This document shows, one piece after another, positions 1-11,254 of a stretch of 64,000 nucleotides of DNA. The DNA comes from Scleromitrula shiraiana (Eukaryota; Ascomycota; Leotiomycetes; Helotiales; Sclerotiniaceae), in assembly GCA_028455995.1 (NCBI GenBank), contig JABELC010000002.1, forward strand, positions 2,976,001 to 3,040,000, in the 5' to 3' direction. A model generated the notes under the pieces. It saw only the letters and a program-made list of their open reading frames with translations. It made no database searches and was not told the DNA's origin. The translations under genes were made by a program, and so were the position numbers. Numbering within the stretch: the first letter of the stretch is position 1; each line of letters opens with the position of its first letter.

Positions 1-172
1 ATGTGATGTTATTAGGAAAGTCCCCCATGTATAATTGAATGGTTCATTGTTCTTGTAGTCCTGGAGAGTAACACGAATTTCGTGTACATGATGGTCAATT
101 TATAAATTTTCGAGTGGCTTTTCTGGTGTAACCTCATATGCAGGATGTACCATTGGATCTAACTTCAAATTA
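1..172 (-). pseudogene. possible coding remnant with in-frame stop at the left edge
   Basis: Read on the minus strand, one frame from about 172 down to 1 looks like protein: a stretch with DPMVHPAYEVTPEKPLENL, a TAA at 100-102, then 33 open codons including HEIRVTLQDY and NEPFNYTWGT running off the window. Both halves are in the same frame. It may be the end of a broken gene, or a normal gene end followed by chance open sequence. I do not recognise the family, and no start or upstream exon could be tied to it. Confidence 0.25.
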
Positions 173-224
173 GAAATTATGAATTAATTTGTGCAGCTCC
201 TCCCCTGGCTGTAAAATTCAACTT

Positions 225-506
225 TTACGCCTCTTTATTATCTTTTACTGCATCTTTCACAGCAAAAGCAAGTTTCTGACTAGAACCTCCACCGATTTCT
301 AATTTGTCCGTGGGAAGAGTCCTAGTAGATGATACCAGCATCGAGATTTTTGGTGGTAGAAGAACGCTCAAGACAGTGATGAAGATGGCAATGCTATATG
401 ATAGGATGAGATTACGAAAATGGGTGATGTTTACCATGGTCGAATTAGTCGCTAACAATAGGAAATCGAGAATACTTTTTCCTTCAATTTTCGGAATAGA
501 ATACAA
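225..506 (-). CDS. small hypothetical protein with one hydrophobic segment
   Basis: This is an open frame of 93 codons. It contains a hydrophobic run, ILSYSIAIFITVLSVLL, near residues 34-50 that could cross a membrane, then a polar tail rich in Lys and Asp. I do not recognise it. It could be an orphan gene, or an exon of the same broken minus-strand gene as the fragment at the left edge, though no in-frame splice joining them was found. Real coding status is doubtful. Confidence 0.22.
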   Translation of the reverse strand: MYSIPKIEGKSILDFLLLATNSTMVNITHFRNLILSYSIAIFITVLSVLLPPKISMLVSSTRTLPTDKLEIGGGSSQKLAFAVKDAVKDNKEA

Positions 507-1032
507 TCCCAGTTCGGACTGTAATGTGTCATGGAAGTTCTAATATTCCGATATAGATTGTCTAGTGACAGTCGAACGCTCCAGATATCGGTTATCGTCA
601 ATACCATCTTTCATGGATCATCGAACCAAGTACCAGCAGGAAGCTGGAGGCCCAAAGAGATCTACATAGCACAGTAGGTAATCTTCGCGTGAAAATATTG
701 ATTGTTGGTGTCTTTTATATGATATGAGTTTATGTTGATTAGAAATTGGTTTTTCATCCTTTGATTTATGAGCATCCGGGACTAAGAATATGCCGGGTCC
801 GAACTCGGATCCGAATCATATAATTCGGACTTAAGTTCGCTTACTTAGCAGGAAGCTACGTACTTGTAAATATATAAAGACGAAAGATACTATACTGTTA
901 ATCATAAGTTCTCCCATCTTCTCACAAAATCAAGCAAATTTTATACCGTAAAGAAAGCTTTCGTTCGAATATATCATCTAATCTCTACACCTCAAATACA
1001 GCCCTCGGACTTCATAGCTCAAATTCACGACA
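507..1032. other. intergenic region with promoter of the NAD(P)-binding gene
   Basis: No supported gene lies here. The right part should hold the promoter of the plus-strand gene starting at 1033. A TATA-like element is listed separately. Confidence 0.5.
871..878 (+). promoter_or_regulatory. TATA-like box upstream of the NAD(P)-binding gene
   Basis: TATATAAA lies about 155 bases upstream of the ATG at 1033, a plausible distance for a fungal TATA box given an untranslated leader. It is based on sequence match only. Confidence 0.35.
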
Positions 1033-1767
1033 ATGCATCTTCTACTTATCGGTGCTACGGGCAGAACTGGAGGTCTGGTTGTTTCAGAAGCTCTCGAGAA
1101 AAGTAAGTAATATCTTCCTCCAACCCCTCCCTTTTCCAAATTACCCCGCACTTCGCTAAACTTTCCACCCGTAGAACATACAATCACAGCACTAGCTCGA
1201 AACCCAGATTCGGTACCAAAGCAACCCGAATTGACGGCGGTTAAAGGATCGCCAATGAATCTAGATGATCTCCGATCTGCATTCTCCGCCCGAAAAATCG
1301 ATGCAGTCATCGTTACACTTTCATCCAGCCGAGCATCAGACAGTCCCTTCGCCGCATCCACATCTCCTCCCAATTTTCTTGAGAACTGCGTTACCAATAT
1401 TGTTCAAGTGATGAAGGAGTTTGAGGTCAGGAGGATCGTATATATGTCTGCATTTGGAGTAGGAAATTCGAATTCTAACTTGTGGCTTCCAATGAGGCTC
1501 TTGATCAACAACTCTACGATGGGGAAAGTAGGGTTTGTAGATCATGCTAGAGCTGAGAGAGTATTGAAGGAAAGTAAACTGGAGTGGAATGTAGTGCGAC
1601 CAGTTATGTTGAAGGAAGGAGAGAAAAAGAAGATTGTGGAATTAAAAGAAACTGGATCAGGGGCGGGACACCTACCTGGAATCACAAAACTGAGCGTAGC
1701 AAAATATCTAGTGGAAACTGCGGAGAGAAACGATCGGACCAGTCAAGTTTTTGTTATACATAATTAG
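1033..1767 (+). CDS. NAD(P)-binding Rossmann protein (NmrA/atypical SDR-like)
   Basis: Two exons, 1033-1102 and 1175-1767, give 220 residues. The ATG was chosen because it opens directly into the dinucleotide-binding motif LLIGATGRTGG (GxxGxxG) at residues 3-13. The intron has GTAAGT and a pyrimidine-rich CCCGTAG end. Later segments (IVTLSSSRAS, VRRIVYMSAFGVG, and WNVVRPVML near the end) match the pattern of atypical short-chain dehydrogenases of the NAD_binding_10/NmrA type. These bind NAD(P)H and may be reductases or redox-sensing regulators. The protein is shorter than NmrA itself (about 350). The substrate is unknown. It is probably soluble, with no signal peptide or membrane segment. Confidence 0.85.
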
Positions 1768-1956
1768 ATTCAATGTTGGGGGCTGGGTTCTATAATGGTG
1801 TTAGATTTTCATCAAAGATCTGGATGGTACTTCGTTTTATCACTTAATTTTATCTTTTTATCAGAAACAAGCTTCATATCAACGCATTGCGACAGTGAAG
1901 AAACTCTCCATTTTGAGGTCATACAGCTAGGTTTCTATCATTGGAGTCAAACCATT

Positions 1957-2928
1957 TTAAGGCTCAAGTTTAATATTCCCATTCTCATCATAGAATATTT
2001 CCCAAACTTTCACACATCTCAAATGGTTCTTTCCACCACTGAGAGACGAATCATGATAAAATAGCCACCACTTTCCTTCAAATTGAACAATGGAATGATG
2101 AGTGGTCCATCCTACAACTGGCTCCAGAATTCTCCCCCTATACGTGAATGGACCTAATGGAGAGTCTCCCACGGCGTAACACAAGTAGTGCGTATCACCG
2201 GTGGAGTATGAAAAGTAATATTTCCCTTCATACTTATGCATCCACGACCCCTCGAAAAATCTTCTATCATGATTTCCGGCCTTGATCTTTTCGCCAGACT
2301 CATCCAATAACGATATTTCGTGAACAGGTGATTCGAAAGAATGCATATCCCCACTCAGCTTCCCCACTCTTGGACCAAGCGCAGCCCCCTCACTAGGTTC
2401 CATCGTTTCATACATATCTCTTTCAAATTTCTCGGATTGGTGACCCCAGCACTGTAGTTGTCCACCCCAGATTCCACCGAAATACAAATAAGCTTCGCCA
2501 TCATCATCCACAAAACTGCATGGATCAATGCTATAGCTTCCTTTGATTGGCTCCTTGTCAGGTGTGAATGGACCTTCAGGCTTGTCACCTACAGCCACTC
2601 CGATACGAAAGATGCCATCATAGTCCCGTGCGGGGAAATAAAAATAATATTTCCCATTTTTGGTACAAGCATCAGGAGCCCAGAGTTGTTTCTCGGCCCA
2701 CGGTACAGTGTCTTTGGAAAGAACAACTCCATGGTCGGTAACAGTGCCCGGAATAGAAGACATGGAGAAGACATGGTAATCTTCCATGGCATATTGATCG
2801 CCATTATCATTATCTTCGATTGAGGTTGGGATGTCGTGTGAGGGGTAAATGTAAAGAGTATCATTGAAAACGTTGGCGGAAGGATCCGCTGTATAGATAT
2901 GTGTAATAAGGGGTTCTTTGCCTGACAT
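1957..2928 (-). CDS. glycoside hydrolase family 43 (beta-xylosidase/arabinofuranosidase type)
   Basis: This is a single exon of 323 residues. The five-bladed beta-propeller GH43 signature is visible. The general-base Asp is D15 in YTADPSANVF, the pKa-modulating Asp is D135 in YSIDPCSF, and the general-acid Glu is E226 in RFFEGSWM. Aromatic substrate-binding stretches such as LWAPDACTKNGKYYFYFPA agree. Family members cleave xylosyl or arabinosyl residues from plant hemicellulose fragments. There is no signal peptide, so this one is probably intracellular and acts on imported oligosaccharides. It lacks the C-terminal beta-sandwich found in longer GH43 proteins. The gene is divergent from the chitinase, about 0.8 kb away, and converges on the NAD(P)-binding gene. 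The exact glycosidic specificity cannot be read from sequence. Confidence 0.88.
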   Translation of the reverse strand: MSGKEPLITHIYTADPSANVFNDTLYIYPSHDIPTSIEDNDNGDQYAMEDYHVFSMSSIPGTVTDHGVVLSKDTVPWAEKQLWAPDACTKNGKYYFYFPARDYDGIFRIGVAVGDKPEGPFTPDKEPIKGSYSIDPCSFVDDDGEAYLYFGGIWGGQLQCWGHQSEKFERDMYETMEPSEGAALGPRVGKLSGDMHSFESPVHEISLLDESGEKIKAGNHDRRFFEGSWMHKYEGKYYFSYSTGDTHYLCYAVGDSPLGPFTYRGRILEPVVGWTTHHSIVQFEGKWWLFYHDSSLSGGKNHLRCVKVWEIFYDENGNIKLEP

Positions 2929-3721
2929 TTTGCTACTTTGAATGAGAAAAAAGATGACTAGTAGAATACGATCAGATGGGGAAGGACAATTTTATTTATG
3001 CTTGCTGCCAGATGTGGGGTTATGGTAATCATACATTTATCCCATTTATCCTCAACAACGGTTAGCCTATAATGGGTAAATGCCTACCTCCTTTCGTTCA
3101 TATTATAGGATGAATCTTGAATACCTCGAGGATCTGCTCGTAACTGAATAGCATGACCTAAAAATTTGAATGATGTCGGAGCACATCAGTAACCGTATAT
3201 CAAATAAAATCACAGTAGACACTGGAAAATACTTAGCCAAGTAAGAGAAATCCCATGTGAGATCTAATTCATTGCTCAAGGGAACAATGATGAATGCTTT
3301 TGAACGTATGGATCAGGTTTAGACCTTGTAATGGAGATACTTGGTACCGTAATAAGAGTTCTTGATTCGATTGATCGAACAGCTACATTATGAGTACTGT
3401 GAAAATGAAATTGCAGCAGTTGGGCAGCTATTTCGACGACACATTCTTCGCATTAACGAGGGGTGTGCCGAGATCTAGTCTCACCTTACTCTACCCTTCC
3501 ATCAACTGCCACATTCCAGAGCTAAAATATCTCCGACCAAAGTATGGAATGGGTCGCTGTGCCGAACTGTAGATCTGTTTACCCTATCCCGTTTCGGATT
3601 TCATACATATATACAACCATATCTTGAAATACACAACCCGTGTAGAACTATCAACCACTTTGTCATCTTATTTCGTCAGCTAACTTCCATTTCTCCAGCG
3701 CCACCATCAGTCAAACTAACT
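2929..3721. other. shared intergenic region between divergent GH43 and GH18 genes
   Basis: No gene was supported. The region separates two divergently transcribed carbohydrate-active enzyme genes and must hold both promoters. A TATA-like CATATATA sits near 3606, about 115 bases before the chitinase ATG. A 60-codon frame at 3390-3572 has no recognisable features. Confidence 0.5.
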
Positions 3722-5705
3722 ATGTATCACTGCCCTCGTTCATATACTATCACCCTATCGTTGCTCCATTTATTTCTACTCCTCACATGCATCCCACTCA
3801 TCACAGCAGCAGCCATCATTCCCCGTAATACTATACCTATCTACCCCCGAAAACCTCCTATAAAATTCGATAATCCTCGAATCGGGGTAACACCCCCATC
3901 TACTCCCCATGCCAAACTCGAAGTTTCTCCCTATTACCACCACCATCACCGCCGTCGTCATCACCAGTTCCCCAATCTAGACATCTTAGAAAGGTATGTC
4001 TGTTCCTCCCAAGATGTTACTAATATTTGGAAAAGACAGGAATATACTACACCCGTGAACAAAAGCGAACTTAGCGATATATTGCGACAAATAAGACGAT
4101 TGGAGCAGCAATTTGTTGTTTTAATTGGGGAAGAAGATGAAGACAAAGATGGAGATGGGGACAGAAATGGAAATGAAAATGAAGGAATCCCCGTGACAGT
4201 ACCAGAGATAGGAGATGCTGAAATAACAAGCACAGCGGAATTAATAAACTCGGAAATAACAACCTCAACACTACGAATGCAAGAAACGATAACAGTAGAA
4301 AACATAGTAACGATTACGTCCTCATTTGACATTTCCGAACCTAGCAGCAGCGGCGGTACTATCGAGTATGAAAGTATTTCAACAATACCGATAACGAGTG
4401 TCCCCATAACTAGCACAACCACTATCGAAATAACAATACCCTCAACCTCAACATTAACAGTAGCTATTTCAACACCCACCGCAATCACAAACACTAATGT
4501 CACTTACAAATTCGACGCTCAGTCCCCAAATAATATAGCAGTATACTATGGGCAATCCCCCTCAACATCAACCATGTCCCTCTCAACCACATGTTCAAAT
4601 CCCTCAATCGATATATTGATACTCGCTTTCATAACAGGACAGTCATCATCTCTTGGAGGGACAAAATACCCAACCGTTAACTTTGGCGCAGCATGTAACT
4701 GGAATCAAACACCCGCCATGCAGGCCCAAGCTCCTGGCTTACTTTATTGTCCCGAGTTAGCAAAGGAGATAGAGATATGTCAGGGGATGGGGAAGAAAGT
4801 GTTGTTGAGTATAGGAGGTGCGGCTGGAGGTGTAGTTTTTGCGAATGAAGAGGAAGCCGTTGTGTTTGCGGGGATTTTGTGGGGTTTGTTCGGACCAGTT
4901 GGTGGAGGTGGGGGAAGTAAGAATGGATCTGTTGATGTCAATAAAGATCTGAGACCTTTCAGAGAGACAGTTATTGATGGGTTTGATATTGGTATGTGTG
5001 ATTGATCATGATTTCCCTTTATTTCTCCTTCTCAATTTTCTCAACTTTGAGATGGGAGGTGAACTAGAATGTTTACACCTAGTATCAAAATAGATAATGA
5101 AACCAATCATCCGGAATCATACGTGACATTAGCCAACACATTACGAACTCTATACTCTCAATCCTCGAACTCGAAATCCTTTTACATATCATCTGCACCG
5201 CAGTGTCCATTTCCAGATAAGTCCAATCCCACCGATATGCTCCTTCTATGTGATTTTGTTTTTGTTCAGTTCTACAATAACCCTTCATGTGAAATAGGAT
5301 CGACCGGTTTCCAGTCAAGTGTGAGAGAGTGGGCAAATGTGTTAGAAAGTGGTAGTGGAAAGTGGTTTTTGGGCGCTCCAGCGGTATGTTATTCTAGTAC
5401 ATCACCGCTGCGTTGTATGGTGTATGGTGCTGATCGTATGGTTGTGCATAGTGGAGTGCAGCAGGGCCTACAGCGTATGCACATATAGGTGGAGCAGCAG
5501 GAATGAAAGACGTTGCGAATGAGGTATCTACTATGAAATTAAGCAACTTTGGAGGAGTGATGTTTTGGGCTGTGAGTTAAATTTGAGCCCATTATGAATG
5601 AGGGACATTGTGAATTAATTCTTATGATAGGCACCGGAAGCTTTATCGAATGTTGAAGGTGGCAAGGATATTATAGTCTGGGCAAAAGAAGGTTTAACGA
5701 CTTGA
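3722..5705 (+). CDS. secreted class III (hevamine-type) GH18 chitinase with long N-terminal extension
   Basis: Four exons, 3722-4991, 5094-5383, 5452-5571 and 5631-5705, give 584 residues. A signal peptide is clear: a hydrophobic run around residues 10-30 ending near ITAAA. Residues of about 30-265 form a His-, Glu/Asp- and then Ser/Thr-rich region likely to be O-glycosylated. The GH18 barrel starts near residue 270 (NIAVYYGQS), followed by VLLSIGGAAGG and the catalytic motif DGFDIDNE (DxxDxDxE). The Asp codon inside that motif is split by intron 1 (g|at), which confirms the splice. The barrel continues with FVFVQFYNNPSC, KWFLGAPA, AYAHIGGAAGM, NFGGVMFW and a short C-terminus. It hydrolyses chitin with retention, in wall remodelling or nutrition. 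Class III enzymes usually begin close to the barrel, so the 235-residue extension is unusual. Confidence 0.87.
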
Positions 5706-6982
5706 ACTTGAAGTTAAAGGGGAAATCGAAAACATGGGATGGATTTGGGCGTGATTATAATACTCCAGTCTTTGTTTTTCTTTTCTCTGGGGTTTGACGG
5801 CGTTCTATCATGTTATGGAATAACGACAAGAACGAGTAATGCATCTACGACTTGATGAAGTAACAAAACATCATGAATAGGAAATGAGAAAGAACGATGA
5901 TTGTCAAAAACTTTATAACTGAAACATATGAAAAGTACAGGGATTTGGAGCCAAATATCAGTACTGATAAATCCTAACAATCTGACGAGTAGTTGAGAGC
6001 ATCCCAATTTCATCAAGTGCAAAACGCACTGTAAATCCGATAAATCCGAGCACAGACATGACTGCCTCCTCTATAGGATTTCTGATGTGATCGCTAAAAA
6101 TACGTGTACTTTCTTTCACTTGAATAGCCAGGATTTTATTTTAGATCAACTAATGATCATAAAATCAGGAGTCTTTTTTAAGTCCGTCGAGTTTAAGATC
6201 GTAATTACGCTCACGCTGATGTTATCGCCTTGAATTTCACTAACTAACAACGGTATCTTATGAAGTAGTAGACTAACTTGTAGACGAAAGTTCTTTGTGG
6301 AAGAGTCATCGGCCACATTATCTCCGGGTGGACGAAACTATTTCAGTAATAGTTACGAATATTGTAGCAGTTGTTGTGAATTAGAACAAGGAATTTAAGG
6401 CTCTTGCTTAGGGAATCAACTACATTATCTTACATTCGACCGCCTTAATCCGCCGAAAGGAATAAACTTCAAGCCCCTTTTCGATGGCGTTGCTGATAAA
6501 TCATCTCCCGTTCGAAAGTTTTGAGGCTCCAATTGAACTCCATGGAAGTTTAAACTTCGCTACGAATTTCGGTACTTCTCGTATACTTTTCGGTCAGTAA
6601 TAATGATTTAGGCAAATTTGACACATACGCCTGTTGGCAGGGACCCACAGATTAGGGCTGAAATTGTGAGATCTTGCTTTTGTAAGCATAGGCTATTGTA
6701 CCACAAGATACTACTATTGTGATTCATCGGCGGAGATAAGATTGAAGTAGATTCGTATCTAAGTGATAATGAGATTTGCTTAATAAAGCGCAAAGATGAT
6801 GAAATATTATGGGGCTAAAACGCCTAGCATGAGGTGTCATGGGGAGAATGGGGGAATGTGTGATTTATATAAGGAGCTGCTAGAGTGAAATGTTCGTTTC
6901 TAAAACCACGGAGTCTTAATTTACTCGTATTTATCGAATTTCGTCCCAAGAACCGATCGAGTCTTCAGAATAGATAGGAGAA
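5706..6982. other. intergenic, promoter of the MFS gene
   Basis: About 1.3 kb with no supported gene. Short frames at 5813-6022 and 6608-6793 show no family features. The right end must contain the MFS promoter. Confidence 0.5.
6866..6873 (+). promoter_or_regulatory. TATA-like box upstream of the MFS gene
   Basis: TATATAAG lies 117 bases upstream of the MFS start codon. It is a sequence match only. Confidence 0.35.
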
Positions 6983-9039
6983 ATGGGTGTCTCCAGACCT
7001 ACAACAGCATTGTCCGACACGGAAGTAGAAGCAAGTGCGAAGAACAGCACTGATTTATCCGACAAGGAGTTAGAAAAGAGGACAGAGAGTACAGATGGAG
7101 GGAGGTTAGAAAATGGGGCAACAGAAGTTAATGCGGAGCAGGTAGATGATGCAGAGTATCCGACAGGCTTCAAGATAGCGGCGATTGTGTTTGCGTTGGC
7201 GTTAAGTATTTTTATTGTCGCACTAGATATGACTATCGTGGTAAGTTACTCTTGCATCAACTCTAATTTGTCTTCTTAAGATATAACACCTTCTGATTCA
7301 AGATACTTATCAATCATCAAGGCAACCGCGATACCAAAAATTACCGACGATTTTACTGACCAAAGTCTTGTTGGCTGGTACGGTTCGGCGTTTTTTCTTA
7401 CAGTCGGTTCCTTCCAATCCACTTGGGGAAAAGCCTATAAATATTTTCCATTGAAAATCACGTTCCTCTTATCGATCTTCGTCTTCGAGTTGGGAAGTTT
7501 GGTTTGCGGTATGTTGTATCCTTGACTAGATGATATGGGCTGCAAACTGACGACATGTTTATTGTAGGTGTTGCACCAAACAGTACGGCTTTAATTGTAG
7601 GTCGAGCTATTGCTGGTTTAGGTGGAGCGGGAATTGCGTCTGGGGCATACACCATTATCGCATTCGCAGCAAGACCTCAGCACCGCGCTGCTTTCACGGG
7701 ACTTCTGGGTGCAGCGTATGGAATTGCATCTGTGATCGGGCCTCTTCTGGGTGGCGTATTTGCTGATAAAATTACGTGGAGATGGTGTTTTTACATAAAC
7801 CGTAAGCATATCTAGCTCCTTATTTCCTTCTCTTCAATCCCAACCCTCATTTGGTGCATACAATCACTAACTCACCAATCTTGTAGTTCCTATCGGTGGT
7901 CTTGGAGGTGCAATTATTCTACTCTGTAAGTAGCCTTACCGCTTGGCTCCAACCCCCTTGTTGTGTTGTACGCTTGCACTAACATCTGAATGATCCAGTC
8001 TTTTCAACCCCCAAAACTGCAGTCCCAGTCCAAGCTGAACTAAAAGAAAAGATCTTACAAATGGATCTTCCTGGAACTTTCACTGTTATGGCCAGCCTCG
8101 TATGCTTCTTTCTTGCTCTTCAATGGGGCGGTCAAAAAAAAGCTTGGTCATCTGGAGATGTTATTGGCACACTCGTCGGGTTTATTCTCCTACTCATCCT
8201 TTTTGTTGTGATTCAGTATTTTCAAGGTGAACGCGGTATCCTTGTCGGTCGTTTGCTTAAGAATCGTACCGTTTCCGTTGGAATGGTTTATATGTTCTTT
8301 CTGGGTGGCTCATGGTTCTTGCTCCTGTACTATATCCCCATATATTTCCAGGTCATTGACGGAGTCTCTGCATCTGATTCTGGAATCCGAAACTTGCCCA
8401 TGATTATCGGCGTAACTATCACAACAATTCTTTCGGGTGGATTGATTTCAGCATATGGGCACTTGTAAGTACTCAGTACTATCGATTTCCCTTAGTACTT
8501 TTGTCTAATCAATTCTTAGCGTTCCTTTCATGATCGTTGGAGCAGTAGGAGGTACCATAGGATCTGGCCTACTTTATACTCTTTCTGTACACTCATCGTC
8601 AGGTCAATGGATAGGCTATCAAGCACTTACAGGCCTCGCTGTTGGTCTTTCATTTCAGATACCTGTCATTTCAGCGCAAGCTACAGTTGATCCCAACGAT
8701 CTTTCCTCCGCGACAGCCATGGTCCTCTTCTTACAGACGATTGGTGCTGCCATTTTCATTTCCATTGGGGAATCCATTTTCACCAACCACTTAATCAAGG
8801 TCTTGCCAAACGATGCTCCAAGTGTCAACCCGAATCAAGTGCTCGGCACTGGGGTCACGGAATTGAGACATACATTTGGAAAGGAAGGGCCGGCGATTAC
8901 AGGAATAATAAATGCCTACATGGCGAGTTTGAAGGTGACCTATGCACTTGCTATTGCTTGTGCCGGGATTGCAATCTTTGTTTCCCTCGCAAGCAAATGG
9001 AGGAATTTGAAAGGAAAGGTTGTAATGAGCGCTGCATAG
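6983..9039 (+). CDS. major facilitator superfamily exporter, DHA (14-TM, AflT/TRI12-like) type
   Basis: Six exons, 6983-7240, 7322-7508, 7568-7801, 7887-7925, 7999-8464 and 8520-9039, give 567 residues. All joins keep frame with GT-AG ends. A polar N-terminus of about 60 residues precedes the first membrane segment, IVFALALSIFIVALD. The diagnostic DMTIVATAIPKI motif is restored by intron 1, and GWYGSAFFLT follows. Further features are AGLGGAGIASG, AAYGIASVIGPLLGG and WRWCFYINLPIGG, typical of fungal drug:H+ antiporters with 14 helices. These proteins sit in the plasma membrane and export toxins, fungicides or secondary metabolites. No biosynthetic genes lie next to it, so it looks like a stand-alone exporter. 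The substrate cannot be predicted. Confidence 0.9.
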
Positions 9040-9835
9040 AAGAAGCAGGCATTGGATGGGAGACAATTTTATGGCAGGCTAAAATATGGAAATGATGATA
9101 TAAGGATAAAAGATAATGGTAGATTATATGGAGGAATATGGCATGGATTTTTGGATTTTTGAAAATACCCCTAGACCATTTTTTAAGAGTAATTAGACGC
9201 CGATAGAGTTCGAGCTGCAGCTTTCAACAGAATACAACTTGGATAGAATGAAAATAGAATGAATATCATACATGATTGTTGTCTGCAATGAATAATGCTT
9301 CCGTCGAGGAAAAATCTGTGACTTCAAATGTTGACTTCTCCTCTATGTGAGTAGACGAAGGAATGATGAAATCTACGGTGATTCATAGATAAGAAGACCC
9401 AAACAAACCTCTTGACTTTCCCGACATCTTACTCGAGTTTGCGCATTATGTCATGAGTAGGTACCTAGGTTTGTGCAGATTGTAGATGATGAAGATTGTA
9501 GAAAGTTCGTTGGTGGTTCAATCGTGTAACTATCAGACATACTCACTCGTATATCAACTTCAAGTGGAACTACCAGAATTGGCTGCTGCATGTTTTATTT
9601 TCCATAATTAAATAATCTGGTAACATACCAATCAACAATTGGTATTTAACTTATGTAATCTCATATAAAATTCCATCCGTCACGTGTGAATGGCCCATCT
9701 CGCTTCTTGAAGTGCCAAGACTCGCTAGCGTCTTCGTTAGCTCGAAATTCCTCCCACAATAATAACTCTCTGCGAACTTTTTCAAATCTTTGAACTTTTG
9801 AACCTCAACACCCAGAGAAGTCGACCAACGCCAAC
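9040..9835. other. intergenic, RPL3 promoter region
   Basis: No gene was supported. The right end holds the RPL3 promoter. A TATATAAAA-like run at 9661-9670 and the CACGTG palindrome at 9681-9686 are the only clear elements. Confidence 0.5.
9681..9686. promoter_or_regulatory. CACGTG palindrome upstream of RPL3
   Basis: A perfect CACGTG lies 150 bases before the RPL3 start codon. This E-box is the Cbf1-type site known from ribosomal-protein gene promoters in some ascomycetes. A role here is inferred from position only. Confidence 0.4.
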
Positions 9836-11254
9836 ATGTCGCACCGTAAATTCGAAGCTCCCCGTCACGGATCTCTTGCCTACCTTCCTCGCAAGAGAGC
9901 AAGCCGTCACCGCGGAAAGGTCAAGAGGTGAAGCATTTACAATTTCTTTTACTGCGACTCCTACATCTGAACCAGATTTTCCCCTCCAAATTTTTAATAT
10001 CATCAAATCTTGAAATTTTCCATAGAAGAATTTTCAATTGCTAACTCGTCAATCGTTTTCAATAGTTTCCCAAAGGATGACCCCAAGAAGCCAGTTCACC
10101 TTACTGCCACTTTGGGCTACAAGGCTGGTATGACTACGATTGTTCGTGATCTCGACCGTCCTGGTGCCAAAACACACAAGAAGGAGGTCGTTGAGGCTGT
10201 CACTGTCATTGAGACACCACCGGTACGAACAACGCAGCCCGCTTGGCTCAAGCCAATGGCTAATATCTTTTTAGGTTATCGTTGTTGGTCTAGTGGGTTA
10301 CATTGAGACTCCTCGTGGTCTTAGATCCCTTACAACCGTCTGGGCCGAACATTTGAGCGACGAAGTTAAGCGCAGATTCTATAAGAACTGGTACAAGAGC
10401 AAGAAGAAGGCTTTCACCAAGTACGCCAAGAAGCACTCCGAAAACAGCGGTGCTTCCATCACCCGCGAACTCGAACGTATCAAGAAATACTGCACCGTCG
10501 TCCGTGTCCTCGCCCACACTCAAATCAGAAAGACTCCTCTCAAGCAAAAGAAGGCTCACTTGATGGAGATCCAAGTTAACGGAGGTAGTGTTGCCGATAA
10601 GGTTGATTTCGCAAGCGGTCTTTTTGAGAAGCCAGTCGAGATCGGATCCATCTTCGAGCAAGACGAGATGATCGATGTTATTGCCGTTACTAAGGGTCAC
10701 GGTTTCCAAGGTGTCACAAGCAGATGGGGAACCAAGAAGCTTCCGAGAAAGACACACAAGGGTCTCCGAAAGGTTGCTTGTATTGGTGCCTGGCATCCTG
10801 CCCACGTCCAATGGACTGTTGCCCGTGCTGGTCAAGATGGATACCATCATCGTACCTCATGCAACCACAAGGTATACCGTATCGGTCGTGGCGATGACCC
10901 CAACAACGCCGCAACTGAGTTCGATGTATCCAAGAAGGCTATCACTCCGTTAGTACTCCAGCTCTATGTGTTTTTGTGTACAAGCTAATGAATTATAGTA
11001 TGGGTGGCTTTGTCAGATATGGTGAGGTCAAGAACGATTACATCATGCTTAAGGGATCCGTTCCAGGTGTTAAGAAGCGTGTTATGACTCTCAGAAAATC
11101 CATGTTCATCCACACCTCAAGAAAGGCCTTGGAGAAGGTTGAGTTGAAATGGATCGACACATCCTCCAAGTTCGGTCACGGTGCATACCAAACTGCCGAA
11201 GAGAAGCACACTTTCCTTGGTACCCTCAAGAAGGATATTGCTTCATCTTCTTAA
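9836..11254 (+). CDS. RPL3: 60S ribosomal protein L3 (uL3)
   Basis: Four exons, 9836-9927, 10066-10222, 10275-10948 and 10999-11254, give 392 residues, close to the usual 387-392. The protein starts MSHRKFEAPRHGSLAYLPRK, the conserved uL3 N-terminus that reaches the peptidyl-transferase centre. Intron 1 (138 nt) splits the codon before FPKDDPKKPVHL. Intron 2 precedes VIVVGLVGYIETPRGLR, and intron 3 precedes MGGFVRYGEVKNDY. The loop GHGFQGVTSRWGTKKLPRKT contains the His modified in yeast L3. The protein is an essential component of the large ribosomal subunit. The intron-rich 5' half and pyrimidine-rich leader are usual for ribosomal-protein genes. Confidence 0.97.

Noticed and set aside
9928..10065. 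Intron-encoded snoRNA in RPL3 intron 1
   Set aside because: Ribosomal-protein introns often host snoRNAs, but no C box (RTGATGA) with a matching D box or H/ACA pattern was seen.
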